Shown in pieces: positions 14,012-24,710 of a stretch of DNA of 64,000 bases (its first letter is position 1; each line of letters begins with the position of its first letter). This DNA is from Tetmemena sp. SeJ-2015 (lineage: Eukaryota > Ciliophora > Spirotrichea > Sporadotrichida > Oxytrichidae). The stretch covers positions 1 through 64,000 of the forward strand of contig JAJKFJ010021658.1 of NCBI GenBank assembly GCA_027382625.1. Direction: 5' to 3'. Both the position numbers and the translations under genes were made by a program. The notes beneath the pieces are model-generated. The model searched no databases and had not been told where the DNA came from. It worked only from the letters and a program-made list of their open reading frames with translations.

Positions 14012-15793
14012 TCAATGCTTAAATTTAGTAATACTAATCTCATAATCATGATCAATAGTCAACCTAGTGAATTAGCCATTATTGGTGCCTCTCTTAAATG
14101 GAGAGTTTGAATCTGTAAATTCAACTAATTTTGCCTATACTTCAACAACACAAGCTTGTGAATCTCTTGTGCAAATATATATTTCAACAATTTAAACAAA
14201 AGGCTGCATAGAGATCTGGCTCACTCCTGAATGGTGAAAGTGTGAACTCAATTTTAATGTCCTCATAGCTATACTCTAGCTTAGGAACTTTGTACAAGAA
14301 AATTCTTTGATTAGTCTGCCACATGCCGAACATTTCCGAATAGGAATCTTCCAGAGTGGGAATATCGGTATTGCTTTACTAGAACTCCTTGAATTTAAGA
14401 GAGTAGGTGCTAGTAGCCTCTCCCTTGACGCAAATGTAATAGTTACCTGTAGGTTAGTTCATTCTGTGAGTTCTATACCAAGGTCTAAAGTCCATAATCA
14501 GCTCATCATCACCTTAAGGGTGGCCTTGGAGATCTTCCCAGTTATTAGGGAGAACTCCCGCGCTATGCTTCATTTAAACTCGGCCAGTGTAAGTTGTAAG
14601 GATAACTTAAAAGTCAGTATCTGCCTCCCTCACGTAGTAAGAGTAGCATTCAGCTTTTTTAATAGGAAGTATATTTTTTACATTCCTATTAAAATGATTG
14701 CCACTAATCGAACCCAACAATATTTACACTTTAATTAGTTAAAAATATCATCTATCAAGTCTCCATTAAATACCTTTGGCACAGCCTCTGAGGTGTGAGC
14801 CAATATTCTGTAGTAGCCAAATAATTATAAAGAATATGTAAAGTCTGCTTCTATGATGTCCATGAGAATCATAATTTCACATCCTTTACACCAAGCATTA
14901 TTTGGGAAATTTTCTCTGTTCAATCTCATAACTTGTCCTCTCTTCCAAGCTGGAATGCTCTTGCGGTTGCTTAAACTACTTGAGGGTAGGTCCTTCTCGT
15001 TTTCTATATCGGTCGAGACTGACAAGGAAAAATCGTGTACTTTTCCCTCCAAAGAAGAGCCTTGAATTATGATATGGTCATCGTCCTTAATCTCAGCAGG
15101 TAATAATTATAAGATATTTGGAATCTAAAGATCCTTGCTTCATTTTGGAGAAGCTGAACTTAAAACTCTATTCCATCCTCGAGAAGAAATTCAGCTGAGG
15201 TCATGGACATAAGTTGGAGTGAGCAGGTTTCCTTGGGGCAAACAATTCCGACATTGAAGAAATCGCCTTGTGTAACATCGCTATGGTGAATAGTGCAGGT
15301 GTCTCTACCATAAGAGGCGCACTACCACTCACTATCAGCACTTGAATTTGGGTACAAGTTTTCCTAAAGAGACTTTATGAAAAATGCTTAACTCTTACCT
15401 TTGAAATATATATGTCAGGGTCAGAATAGTCATCAAGTGGGATAGCCTTCAGTATATCTAAATCTTTCATAATAATTAATCTTCTTATTTATTAAAGTTT
15501 ATTAGGTCGGTTCCATTGACGTATTCATGTCCGACTGAAAGTCTTATATAGTAATTAAGGGTTAAATTTCACTTTTCTTAATTAATTGAATAAAAAATGG
15601 AATTTTTAAAGTACCAAAAAGCATTACCTCCCTAATTTTCTCCCTATTGAATTTAAACTTTTTCGATGACCTAGCCAACTCTCATATCTGAGACTTTTTG
15701 TTGCATCGAATTTTAGAATAGAAGACTCAGTATACCAATAGTAGGTAATAATCTCCTTAACCCTTGAGGTGAAAGATTTTGTTTAGCTCTCAT
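14012..15793 (-). CDS. Secreted repeat protein, relative of the giant surface protein
   Basis: The start at 15793 gives a basic-then-hydrophobic leader (RRLLPTIGILSLLF) typical of a signal peptide. An intron or insert follows (about 15625-15545), then a domain with DLDILKAIPLDDYSDPDIYI and paired cysteines (Q-C-A-S-Y-G-R-D-T-C-T-I). Later blocks include GNYYICVKGEATSTYSL, the same kind of motif as in the protein at 1911-7374. No membrane helix is seen before the TGA at 14012, so it is probably secreted. Frame breaks near 15500, 15100 and 14187 may be introns, IESs or base errors. The gene ends only 47 bp upstream of the UCHL5-like start on the same strand. Function unknown; an extracellular PPC-like role is inferred from pattern only. 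Confidence 0.55.
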
Positions 15794-16195
15794 TTTTCGA
15801 GAAATTTAATTTCAAATTTTTAGTCTTGTATTCAAGTAAAGATTCAACTACTCTAGATTGAATTGAAGATTAATGATTGCAAATAATTTAAACATGGATT
15901 TTAAAAATTTCAATGAAGTAAGTACTCATAGACAAAACTTTCATATTTATTTGTTTACTTCATTTGCCTTTGTAAAGAAAGCATAGGCATGAGAATAGTA
16001 ATCTTATATTGATTTAGGACAAGGGATACACTAGTGAAAGTGGCAAAGATAAGTAAAACAAGAAGCTAACTAATTAAAATTAGAAATTCAATTTTTAATA
16101 GATTAAGTTTTAAAAATTGAAAATTATTATTCTGTTAGAATAATAAAATAAGTTATTTCTTAAACCAATTTAAGTAGATCTTTTTATTAAATAAA
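15794..16195. other. Divergent intergenic region
   Basis: About 400 bp of AT-rich DNA between the start of the minus-strand secreted protein and the plus-strand transporter. No reading frame or repeat was seen. It should hold the promoters of both genes if they share this arrangement in the somatic genome. Confidence 0.4.
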
Positions 16196-17281
16196 ATGAA
16201 TAAGAAGAAGAATATTGAAATAGAGAATATGGATAAGTTTACTGATATTTATTTTAAATAAAAGAGGCACTAATCTAAATTAAACAGGTCCCTAAAGTGA
16301 TTAGCTCTCTGCATAGGAAAGATTTTAATAAAAAAAATAATTCTGATTTGAACGGGAGAAAGAGTTTCCATTGAATGAAAGTGTATCGAGTTATCATTCA
16401 GACTAGAAAGAGCGAAGTTCCTTTAAAGGTTTAATTTTTGGATTTGGAGCTGCTACTTGCTATGGCCTTCTGATTTGCTCCGTGAAGGTTCTATTTAAAT
16501 TTAGCCATATCACAGTTTTTGAAATCTTGTACATGAGATCACTAATTGCAGTCGCGATTCTCTCAATTATCAAAGAATAATGTAATTTTAGAATTATTCA
16601 AACCATTTATGTGATTTTTAAACTTTTGAATTCAAATAAATTATGAATTATGAATTAAAATGATCATTAAATTATTTGATGATATCCTATGGCAGCAGAG
16701 AGTGTCTCCATTTGAAGTGAGAAGACAAATAAGCATTTATTTGTTTATTCGCTGCATTTGCGGATTTGTGGGATTTGCAGTTGAATTCTTTGCTATAAAG
16801 TACACTGACCTTTCAAAGATAGTGATAATTCTTTATAACCCGTTTCTCACCTCTATAATGAGCTATCTTATGATAGGAGAAAAAGTTAACAGGCACGACA
16901 TTTTCAGTTTCTTCTTAAACTTACATAGATTCATAATTTTATTTTAAGTTATAATGAATTGTTTAGGAGTAATAGGAATCGCCCTTCTTGTTGATCCATT
17001 TGCTTAGTTTCATGATATCAACGATATTTTGGGAATATTTCTTGCTTTTCTCTCAGCTACTATTTTCAACATAGGGTTTATTGCTCTACGAAAAGTAAAA
17101 AAGGAGCTGAACTCTTGGACTATTGTGTTTCATTTTGCACTGGTAAATATGTTCTTCTCTCCCAGTTTATTTTTGGCTGAGAAATCTTATTAACTAAAAC
17201 ACGACAAGCAAGTGTATGAATTCGAATGGCAGAGTGGCTCATTAGTTCTCTTCATTGGCATTGTTACAGTAATTGGAAACT
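16196..17281 (+). CDS. EamA/DMT-family transporter, first part (macronuclear-destined segments)
   Basis: Plus-strand start at 16196 (MNKKKNIEIENMDKF) leads into a ten-helix drug/metabolite transporter fold. Helix 1 is in GFGAATCYGLLICSVKVLF, followed by FEILYMRSLIAVAILSI, the amphipathic ICGFVGFAVEFFAIKYTDLS and PFLTSIMSYLMIGEKV, which matches the first EamA repeat. The second repeat starts at MNCLGVIGIALLVDPF. Inserts at about 16575-16660 and 16907-16955 break the frame without GT-AG ends and are probably IESs. The coding sequence runs to VTVIGN at 17280 and then stops resembling the family; a fortuitous TGA follows at 17338. The missing last two helices are found at 19904-20101, reached through a 10-bp pointer. 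Substrate unknown; SLC35G-like proteins carry nucleotide sugars or metabolites. Confidence 0.8.
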
Positions 17282-17342
17282 TAAATATCTCAAAGGGTTA
17301 GATTAATACGTATTTGTTAGAATAAATTAAACCTTAATGAAT

Positions 17343-19025
17343 TCAACGAATGACTTTTAGGACTCTTCCCAAAATGACTTTGTTCCATTAAGATTCCCAA
17401 TCCTCGCGATTAAACTCGTCGAGATTATTTTTCATCTTTCTTATATCTGAAGAGGCTCCATCAGGGTTCTGAGGCTTAAAAAATAATTCAAATGTGCTCG
17501 AACTTCTTAAGAGTGTCGAACATCTATTCGCACAATTCGTCTGCATTGGAGAAAAGCTTTCCATTATTGCCTTCTTAAACTAACTCATCAATGCATTAGT
17601 ACCTGTAAGCTAGGCATGGAAGTTTGGCTGCAAACATATCCACAACCTTCATAGGCAAGTCAAGTCCACTTGAGGAATAGTGCAGGCAAACTCCAAGATC
17701 GCAACTAGCCACAATCTTGGGGTAGTCATAATTAAAAAGTAAAAAATACACCTACAATTAATCATCAATCTCAAGCCATAAGGTCTTGACATTAATATCT
17801 TTCCATTAAGTGTTCCTCTAAGTGAAGATCTGTTGGTAATGATCTTTCTATGGGCCTTTTCCAGTCACAACAACTTAAACTTAGGGGAAAGAGATCTTCA
17901 AATAAAAAATAAGAGAAGGATTTGGAGATTTTCGAGAGCTGGTCAAGTTTTAATATTTTACTTAATAAAAAGATATGCTATAAAATACAAGCAATGAATG
18001 AATTATAGTAAAAATAAATAAATAAAAACTTAATTATTTTTTATGTTTATAAAAAGTTTTTCTTGAAGCTTATCTAGTGCTTGAATCATAACCATGAAAT
18101 CCTCATCAGGAGTATAAGAAGTTGAACTAATGATAAGAGCCTTTCTGTTTGATTTCAAAACATAATCGATCATAGTAGTTTTCAATATCATATATAAAAC
18201 TATAGGGTTTATTAAGAGGTCTAGTCGTCGAATTCAGTGAGAATAGTCTTACTAGGTGGCTCTTTTTCATCTCTTAATCCATATCTTTTGAGCAACTCGT
18301 GTTTCTCTCCAATTGAAAGTTGCTTGAACTTTTTGGTTGCAAGATCGTATAATACACAAATGGAATTAATAAGGATTAAAATTTTTGAATTTAAAATACT
18401 GATACTACTGTTGGCTATTCATTAAGCCTGAGTTTATGTTTCAAGTCCATAGCCATAGCCTTTGATACGCATATATGTTGATCTGCAGCTAGCCTGCCAA
18501 AGAACAGCTCATATGCTTTGGCTCCTGCTACAATATATTTGTTGACTCCATTCACTCTCATTATGCTATAACCATAGTTGTGCCAGTCCACAATCACTCT
18601 TTGCTTATTAAGTTTCGACAGCTTTAAAAATGCTAGAGTAGAAAACAAGGGAATAGAGGGAGGGTTTTGCATCACTACATAGTCGTAGTGCTCTGATTAG
18701 AATATCCATACCAACTATATGAATTAGATTATTATTCTAAGGATGGCGTAAACTAAGTACAGAGCTTTTGGAAGCTTCCTCAACTTATCGATGAGCTTTG
18801 TTGAAATATATCTTGTGTGGATGTTTTCCTTTTCCTAATGATAAAAAAAAGCAAATGAGTCTAGGGTAATGAGTTGCCTCTATATCCAATCATATCCACT
18901 TCATAGTCTGTCAAAGTTGCTAAAGAGAGTGCATGATTTAGCATTCTGGGAGATCTATCTAAGTCTCCAAACACTATTACCGCACACCTTGGTTTTCTTG
19001 AGTTTCTCTTTCTGCAAAGTGACAT
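17343..19025 (-). CDS. ALG1: ALG1-like beta-1,4-mannosyltransferase (N-glycan assembly)
   Basis: This GT33-family enzyme would add the first mannose to GlcNAc2-PP-dolichol on the cytosolic face of the ER. Diagnostic blocks are [20 protein letters not shown] after the start at 19025, [48 protein letters not shown], and [20 protein letters not shown] with VVDMF. The end is a TGA at 17343. Three IESs without GT-AG ends restore frame and alignment: pointers GTAT (18352/18402), TCGA (18166/18238) and CTT (17945/18066 on the plus strand as AAG). A 36-nt GT-AG intron lies at about 17717-17752. The gene is nested in the transporter gene, its stop only 62 bp beyond the left pointer, and its start is 34 bp from the divergent DCTN6 start. 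One unresolved frame change lies near 18845. Confidence 0.92.
17945..18065. other. IES 3 of ALG1, pointer CTT (AAG)
   Basis: AAG stands at 17945-17947 and 18066-18068 (plus strand). Removal of 121 bp joins [15 protein letters not shown] in frame. The insert is very AT-rich and untranslatable. A 3-bp pointer alone is weak evidence; the frame and alignment carry the call. Confidence 0.6.
18170..18241. other. IES 2 of ALG1, pointer TCGA
   Basis: TCGA stands at 18166-18169 and 18238-18241. Removal of 72 bp joins [19 protein letters not shown] in frame. No GT-AG ends. Confidence 0.75.
18352..18401. other. IES 1 of ALG1, pointer ATAC/GTAT
   Basis: The 4-bp repeat (ATAC on the plus strand) stands at 18352-18355 and 18402-18405. 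Removal of 50 bp joins [13 protein letters not shown] in frame, matching the family region after the WHNYGYSIM block. Insert AT-rich, no GT-AG ends. Confidence 0.75.
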
Positions 19026-19059
19026 TTTAAAATAGTAATTATATATTAAAGATAAAGTT

Positions 19060-19852
19060 ATGGAATCTAGAAATAATTAAGACCTACAGCAGCGGTCTCT
19101 GAATTCATCAATAGATCCTTAATCTGTGCCTTCTTCTAGCAGCAGCTCAGTGCCAAGCCAGAAACTCTCCTCTAGAGTGCCTCAGAGTTAATCTTCAAGG
19201 AATGATCCTCAAAGCTAATTGTAAAAAGGTGGGAGCAGCGCAGCAAGTGGAAGCTAGAATGATACAGCAGGGAGTGGATAAGCAGCAGGGCCTAGACTTT
19301 TTATAGCAGAAAAAACTGACATAGCAGGCCAAGTTACTTTTGGAGAAAATTGCATAGTGCATCCAGGCTGCAGCATAATTGCGGAAGGAGGTGATATACA
19401 CATTGGCGAATTTAACATTATTGAAGAAAAGGTGAGAATCATCAATAGAGTTAAGAAAGATGAAAGTGGAAAGCCTATCAACACATTATATTACAGATTT
19501 GGAGTGATATGAATGATATTAATTTTAGACTATCAAAAGAGATATGCATATAGGAAGCTACAATGTATTCGAAGTACACTGTCAGATTGATACTTCAGAC
19601 ATTGGTGATATGAATGAGTTTCAACATAGGTGTTAAGTTTATGAGAGCAAGATTGAAAATTCTTGTTAGATTAATGCATGTGTGACAGTTCCTAAAGGAT
19701 CCTATCTTTAAAACTAGTCTGTAGTATTCGACGATGGAAAAATAAGGATAAATCAAGAGCCAAATGAAGAAGCAAAGAAGATAAGCATCAAAGAATTATG
19801 CACATTTTTGTCAGAGCAACTACCAAAACATAACAGAGAAAGAAAGAGATGA
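19060..19852 (+). CDS. DCTN6: Dynactin subunit 6 (p27)
   Basis: A left-handed beta-helix protein of the dynactin pointed-end complex, which helps dynein bind membranes. The start at 19060 gives an 80-residue Ser/Gln-rich extension not usual in the family. Hexapeptide-repeat sequence follows: ITGQV-type turns with TFGENCIVHPGCSIIAEGG, DIHIGEFNIIEEKVRIIN, MHIGSYNVFEVHC and IGDMNEFQHRCQVYESK. The C-terminal helix contains CTFLSEQLPKHNREKKR-like sequence before TGA at 19852. A 25-nt GT-AG intron at 19504-19528 restores RFGTIKRDMHIGSYNVFEV. No IES is visible. The gene is divergent from ALG1 with 34 bp between start codons, and both lie inside the transporter's pointer-bounded interval. The homopolymeric N-terminus could mean the true start is further downstream. 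Confidence 0.9.
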
Positions 19853-19903
19853 CTCAATTAATTTGAATTATACTTAAAGTCAATAAATATTCAAGCAATT
19901 TAT

Positions 19904-20101
19904 ATTGGAAACTATTGTGTAAATAAGACCCTTTTTCATGAGAAAGCCGCTAGAGCAACCGCCTACTACAACATGGAGCTCCTTTATACTTTCATTTTTG
20001 ATTTGTTCGTGTCTAAGACAACCTTCAGCTATACTGAACTTTCTGGAGTTAGTTTAATAGTGTTGGGAAATTTGTACATGTATTATGTAAATAGTGAGTG
20101 A
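19904..20101 (+). CDS. EamA/DMT-family transporter, last segment
   Basis: Plus-strand segment beginning at the second copy of the ATTGGAAACT pointer. It encodes IGNYCVNKTLFHEKAARATA, then LLYTFIFDLFVSKTTFSY and SLIVLGNLYMYYVNSE, ending at TGA at 20101. This is the signature 'EKAAR ... YLQVVF.F..D' helix 9 and the 'G..LI..G' helix 10 of EamA transporters. It supplies exactly what the part at 16196-17281 lacks. It has no start codon of its own, which supports its being the 3' segment of a split gene. Confidence 0.82.
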   Translation: MGNYCVNKTLFHEKAARATAYYNMELLYTFIFDLFVSKTTFSYTELSGVSLIVLGNLYMYYVNSE

Positions 20102-20200
20102 AATTAAGACGATTCTATTACTTAAATTAGAAGTGTAAAATTCTACTAAATATTTTTCAATTGTTTGACTAACGACTTAATTATATTTATTTTAATTAAA

Positions 20201-22380
20201 ATGGTACGTTTAACTTTACCATCTGTTAAAGCAGCAGCTATTATTGCTATTTCAAGCATACTGGTTTTACTTGGAATAGCCAATGCTTAAACTTCTTATT
20301 TTTTCTATCGCAGAGTAATTAGCCTCTTAAGTCGATCCTACCACACCCCCGAACGGAAACAATCAGACCTTGGTGAATTTTGACATAGATATAAAACAGA
20401 TCCAAGAGATAGTTGAGAACTAAATGCATATAACTCTAAGGATTATCGAATATACAGAATGGATTGATGCTAGACTAGCATATGCAAACAACTCCAAAGT
20501 TGATCGCTAGTTCAAGGACTATAAGCTAGACATCAGCGATGTGCGCTACAATATTTGGAAACCTAGTATAGCTTATACTGAGTTGAGTAAGATTGACAAC
20601 ATCACAGAAATCGCTTACCTCTTTCAAAATGGCACTATCACCTATTTCAAGGAACTTATGCTCACGCTTACTTGTGACTTTGACTTTGGAAACATGCCAT
20701 CAGATGCTCATGTGTGCCTTACCACATCTTATATTCAAAATGAATTCAATGATACAGCTTTCCTAAAATGGGTAGATAGATCCAGCAAGTCAAGGAATCA
20801 AAGATATCTCACATGGGATTTATCTCTCTCGTTTGATAATTAAGTTGAAGTTAGGGCTAAGACTTAACCTCAGGGGGTGCGATCGGGTATTCAATTTAAA
20901 CTAGCATACGCGAGATCACCAAACTTTTACAACAAGATTTTTATAGTGCCTTCTATCATATTAGTCATCTTAGCCTATATTACATTTTGGATTGATCCTA
21001 AGAAAGCACCCTCAAGAGTAATCTTAGCAATCACAAACATCAACAGTGCTATATCCCTGCTGATATCAACGAATGATTACATGCCACAAGTATCATATTC
21101 TACCTGGCTTTCAAACTTTCTGATATGGAATTTGATTTTCACTATCCTTCCAATCATATAGTACGCTAAACTTAGCTTGCATGTTTAGTTGTTTATTTCA
21201 ATGTTTATTCGAATTTATCTTAAACGCATCTATAAAGTTTTATGATCAAGTAGACCAAGAAATTACAGACTTGAACAATGAGTTAATTGCCCTATCAGAG
21301 AAAGTTGAGAATTCTGAAGTACCAGATTAGCTGCTATAAGACACTCGAAAATTGTTGGCTAGACAACTAAGACAAAAGATAGTTGGTGGAGACTTCTTGC
21401 AGATTGAGGACTTTGAGATTATAGAATTATTATTGTAAATTAATTGATCGACATGAAAGACATCAATATAAATTACGTCAAGAAAGATGAAAATACTTTG
21501 ATAAGCACTACTACTATCCTATAGTAAAGCAACACACCCTACTTCTTTCAATGTTTATATTTAGAACTAATTAAATTCAATATTGATTTTGAATGTTGCA
21601 GGAAAGCTAAAAGGTATCACAGACCCACTAAGGAATCTCCAGATGGTAGATCAAGTGTCAAAAAGAGAGGTAGGGCTATGGATAAAGATAAAGCTATCCC
21701 TGATGAAGAATTAGAGACTCTTCCCAAAGACCCAGTCAAGCTACTGATGTTTACCATTCAAAGGAAAAAGTAAACAGACAAAAAAAGAAGGCCTACAGAA
21801 GCTCATGCAATTATGCAAACACTAGAAGAATTTACAAAGAGCGCCACTACTAATTTAAATTTCTAATCTTTTGAATTTTTATCAAGAGATTCTTTTAAGA
21901 CTGAGAAAAATTATCCGCAAAGAGAATAGCTTCCTGTATGGAATGACTGAAGCTATTTACTACAATTTTGATGTAGTATTTCGCTATCTCTACGCTGCAG
22001 CTTTCCTTCTACTAATGGCAGGAGAATATCTTGACTAGATGTCTTCGAATAATGGGAACTCCTTCCTTGCAGCTGCTATAGTTGGAGCTTTAGTCCTCAT
22101 TATCGCACTAATAATTTCGATGCTCATTTATAGAAAGGATACAACCAATCTGTCATTAGTCAAAGCAATAAAGTTGATAAACGATTTTAATTAATATAGG
22201 ATAAGTTCTATCTGTTTTGCTTCTGCTTCAAGGCTAGAAGTCTTCTCGATAACTATGATTGAGTATGCCTATAGGAATCTATCAAGTCAATCTCTGATAT
22301 GCTTTAAACTATTGATAGAAACCAAGGATTTTTATTTACCTTTGAATATTTAGCAATTCTTTAACTTTTCTCTAATTTGA
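20201..22380 (+). CDS. Cys-loop (pentameric) ligand-gated ion channel
   Basis: A signal peptide follows the ATG at 20201 (VKAAAIIAISSILVLLGIANA). The extracellular domain includes YTEWIDARLAY and WKPSI, and a true Cys loop, C-D-F-D-F-G-N-M-P-S-D-A-H-V-C, with 13 residues between the cysteines. M1 is FIVPSIILVILAYITFWI, M2 lies in PSRVILAITNINSAISLL, M3 in WLSNFLIWNLIFTILPII. A basic M3-M4 loop follows, then M4 near 21990 (FRYLYAAAFLLLMAGEYL). A further hydrophobic helix (about 22070) may belong to this protein or to a separate short gene. Frame changes at about 20298 (a 27-bp insert with GC repeats restores the signal-peptide junction), 21210, 21430-21610 and 21890 are probable IESs or introns. 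Ligand and ion selectivity cannot be read. Confidence 0.85.
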
Positions 22381-22407
22381 AATGAAGAATTTTAAAATCT
22401 AAAATAA

Positions 22408-24420
22408 ATGGACTATTCACCAACTGGATGCAATAAAGCCTCTCACCAATCTTCTTTTTCTAGTCATTCAAGTTTTTAGCAAAACTAGTTAGAAATCTTA
22501 AAAATGTTTGATTCAGATCAATTCTGTGATTTAATCTTAAAAGTTTACTCATCAGAGAACAAAAGCAAAGATGATGTAGTCACCAATAAGTTTTAAAATG
22601 ATTAAAATTATATTATCATAAATAAATACGAGCCGATAAAAAGGTTGAAGACTCGCATACAAGTTTTTTAATTGGGTGCGAGGATTATAAATCTTTAACT
22701 CGATTTTGAATTTTTTATCTTAAAAATAAAAAATTTATGCTTAAAAAGCGCTATATGATCCCAAAGTTTAAAACTCTATAAATTAAATTTTTTGAAAATA
22801 CTATTATATTTTTAATCAAAATTGGTTTAATTATTTTTTTGACACGTGCCAATATAAATATAAAAGCGGCTTGTTTTTATGTTTATCACTTTGTTGAATA
22901 GTTTCTATTCCCTTAATTATTATCAATATAATAAATAAGATTAAAATTAAATATGCATTAAAGTTCACAAACTGATCTTAGCAGCACATAGTGAATTTTT
23001 TAAGCAGTAACTTTACAGTCACCACTGGAGTTTGAACAACTAAACCTACGTACATACTAAAGTTTAAAAATAAAGAGGGAAATAGGTCGCAATTAAATCC
23101 ACACACAAAACTTTAAGACTAGTGAGTAATTCAAAAAATATTAATTTAAATAGCAAACCGATTCTGAAAACTAAAAGGAAGATTAATTCTAAAATTTAAT
23201 GCAACTTTAAAACCAAACTAATTCTAGAGGTGAGTAAAATTGATGTTCTAGAAATTAAGGAAGTGTCAGATCTTAAAATGTTTTACATTTTAATTAAGTA
23301 CCTATATTGCTAATTGATCCAGTTAGACTAGCTAAGCATAGATGACTTAATGACTTTGCATGAGTTAGCTGATCGCTTCCTTGTTGAATCTTTGAAGATG
23401 CGAGTATATTGGAGTCTCTACCACTTATAAAACATTTTTAGTGGTTTGAAAGTATATCTTTGGTTCAAGCACTTATACCCAGAAGATGAGCGAGCACTCT
23501 AAAGTTAGAAAGACTTCATAAAGAGGGAGGAAAACTTAAAACACGTATTTTACTAGGGAGTATATTCAAACGAATAATTATGATTTGATCTGGAAGCCAT
23601 CTCATAGATTCTCCTAAGTGGAGTAAAGAAAATGCTGAAGTTTAATCGAGACTGCTCTTAATAAAGAATGGTCTGGACCTAATTCCTATTCCATTAGGCA
23701 GTTGAGCTAGCTGATGAAGCTACATGAAGAGTAAGAGAGAATAAGAGATTTGAAATAAGCGAGTAGTATCTAATTGTTGATCAAAAGTAAAAGCCAACTG
23801 GATTTAAGAAAAATAAATTCTTATAAGATATGCTTAAAGATTGAAACATAATCTTCTTGCAAGAGGCTCAAAAACTTCAAGCCCTTGATTTTAAAATTAT
23901 CTCACAAGAGAAGAATCTAATCTGGTAAAGGAATAATCTTTAGAAAAAATGTAGTAAAAATGAAAGGTTATTGGACTCTTGTACTCATGAGGTGAATTAA
24001 AAAATAGTAAAAGTAATAAACATATCAAATATAATGAGTCATGAGAAGCAAATAATTAAGTAAGAAGATCCAATTAATTTTCAGAATACTTTGATAGGTC
24101 GATGCATAGAAACTGATTTTGAAAACTCTGTTAATATAAGCAAAATTGTGATTACCTCATAATAAAAGGAGTCGAACATTTATTTTTCTTTGCACGCATC
24201 AAATAATTAGACTAACTGGAACTTTATAAAATACTTCAAGCATTATTCCAACACTATGTCAATTCAAAATGATTAAGATTCAAATGAAGCGGATGGATTT
24301 AAGTTTTGGAGAATCACTGTTGTTTAAATCGAATAAAACAATACTACTTTAGATAGTATAAAGTGGTATACATACAAAATACCGAATTAATATTAAGAAT
24401 TAAAAGTTCCTTAAACTTGA
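22408..24420 (+). CDS. BTB/POZ-domain protein
   Basis: A Ser-rich leader starts at 22408. Then comes the BTB core, FDSDQFCDLILKVYSSENK, and after an interruption VHKLILAAHSEFFKQQL, IKYLYCQLIQLDQLSIDDL and LHELADRFLVESLKMRVYW. That matches BTB domains of Cul3-adaptor type, with a BACK-like helical region after it (to about 23590). The C-terminal part (about 24060-24400) is beta-like with KFWRITVVQIEQ, conceivably an F5/8C-type module as in BTBD9, but I cannot confirm this. The insert at about 22590-22965 lacks GT-AG ends and is a probable IES whose exact pointer I could not fix. In-frame TGAs occur near 23727 and 23842. The end is TGA at 24420. Confidence 0.75.
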
Positions 24421-24710
24421 AGCAAATATAAAGAATGAATTCCGGGCAAAAATTTTTATCCTAGAAAAGTTTTATTTTGATATTTATTAATTTAATAAAA
24501 AAAGTAAGCTCATAATTTTGCATTAACATATATTATCAAGATTTTAAGCCAATAAAGCTCTTTTTATTTTTCTTAAAATTTTTTTTTTATTTTGATTTCA
24601 CAAAAAAAGATTATATATAATTCAAGGTTCGATAATTTATGATTAAATTTGATTTGTAAAATAGATATAGGTTTAAAGCAAGTTAAAATGTTGAATAATT
24701 GAAATATTAA

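Larger units (their letters stand above)
17272..19913. other. Pointer-bounded interval containing two whole genes
   Basis: The 10-bp sequence ATTGGAAACT occurs at 17272-17281 and again at 19904-19913. Joining the two copies (removing 2632 bp) fuses the transporter in frame as VTVIGNYCVNKTLFHEKAA, which is the expected junction of an EamA second repeat. The removed interval holds the complete ALG1-like gene (minus) and DCTN6-like gene (plus). By structure it is an IES of the transporter gene but not junk: its own genes must be kept in other somatic molecules. See findings. Confidence 0.8.

Noticed and set aside
17717..17752. IES in ALG1 with pointer ATGA or TA boundaries
   Set aside because: A 36-nt GT-AG intron in the same place restores the frame and gives the exact family length, so the simpler splice explanation was preferred.
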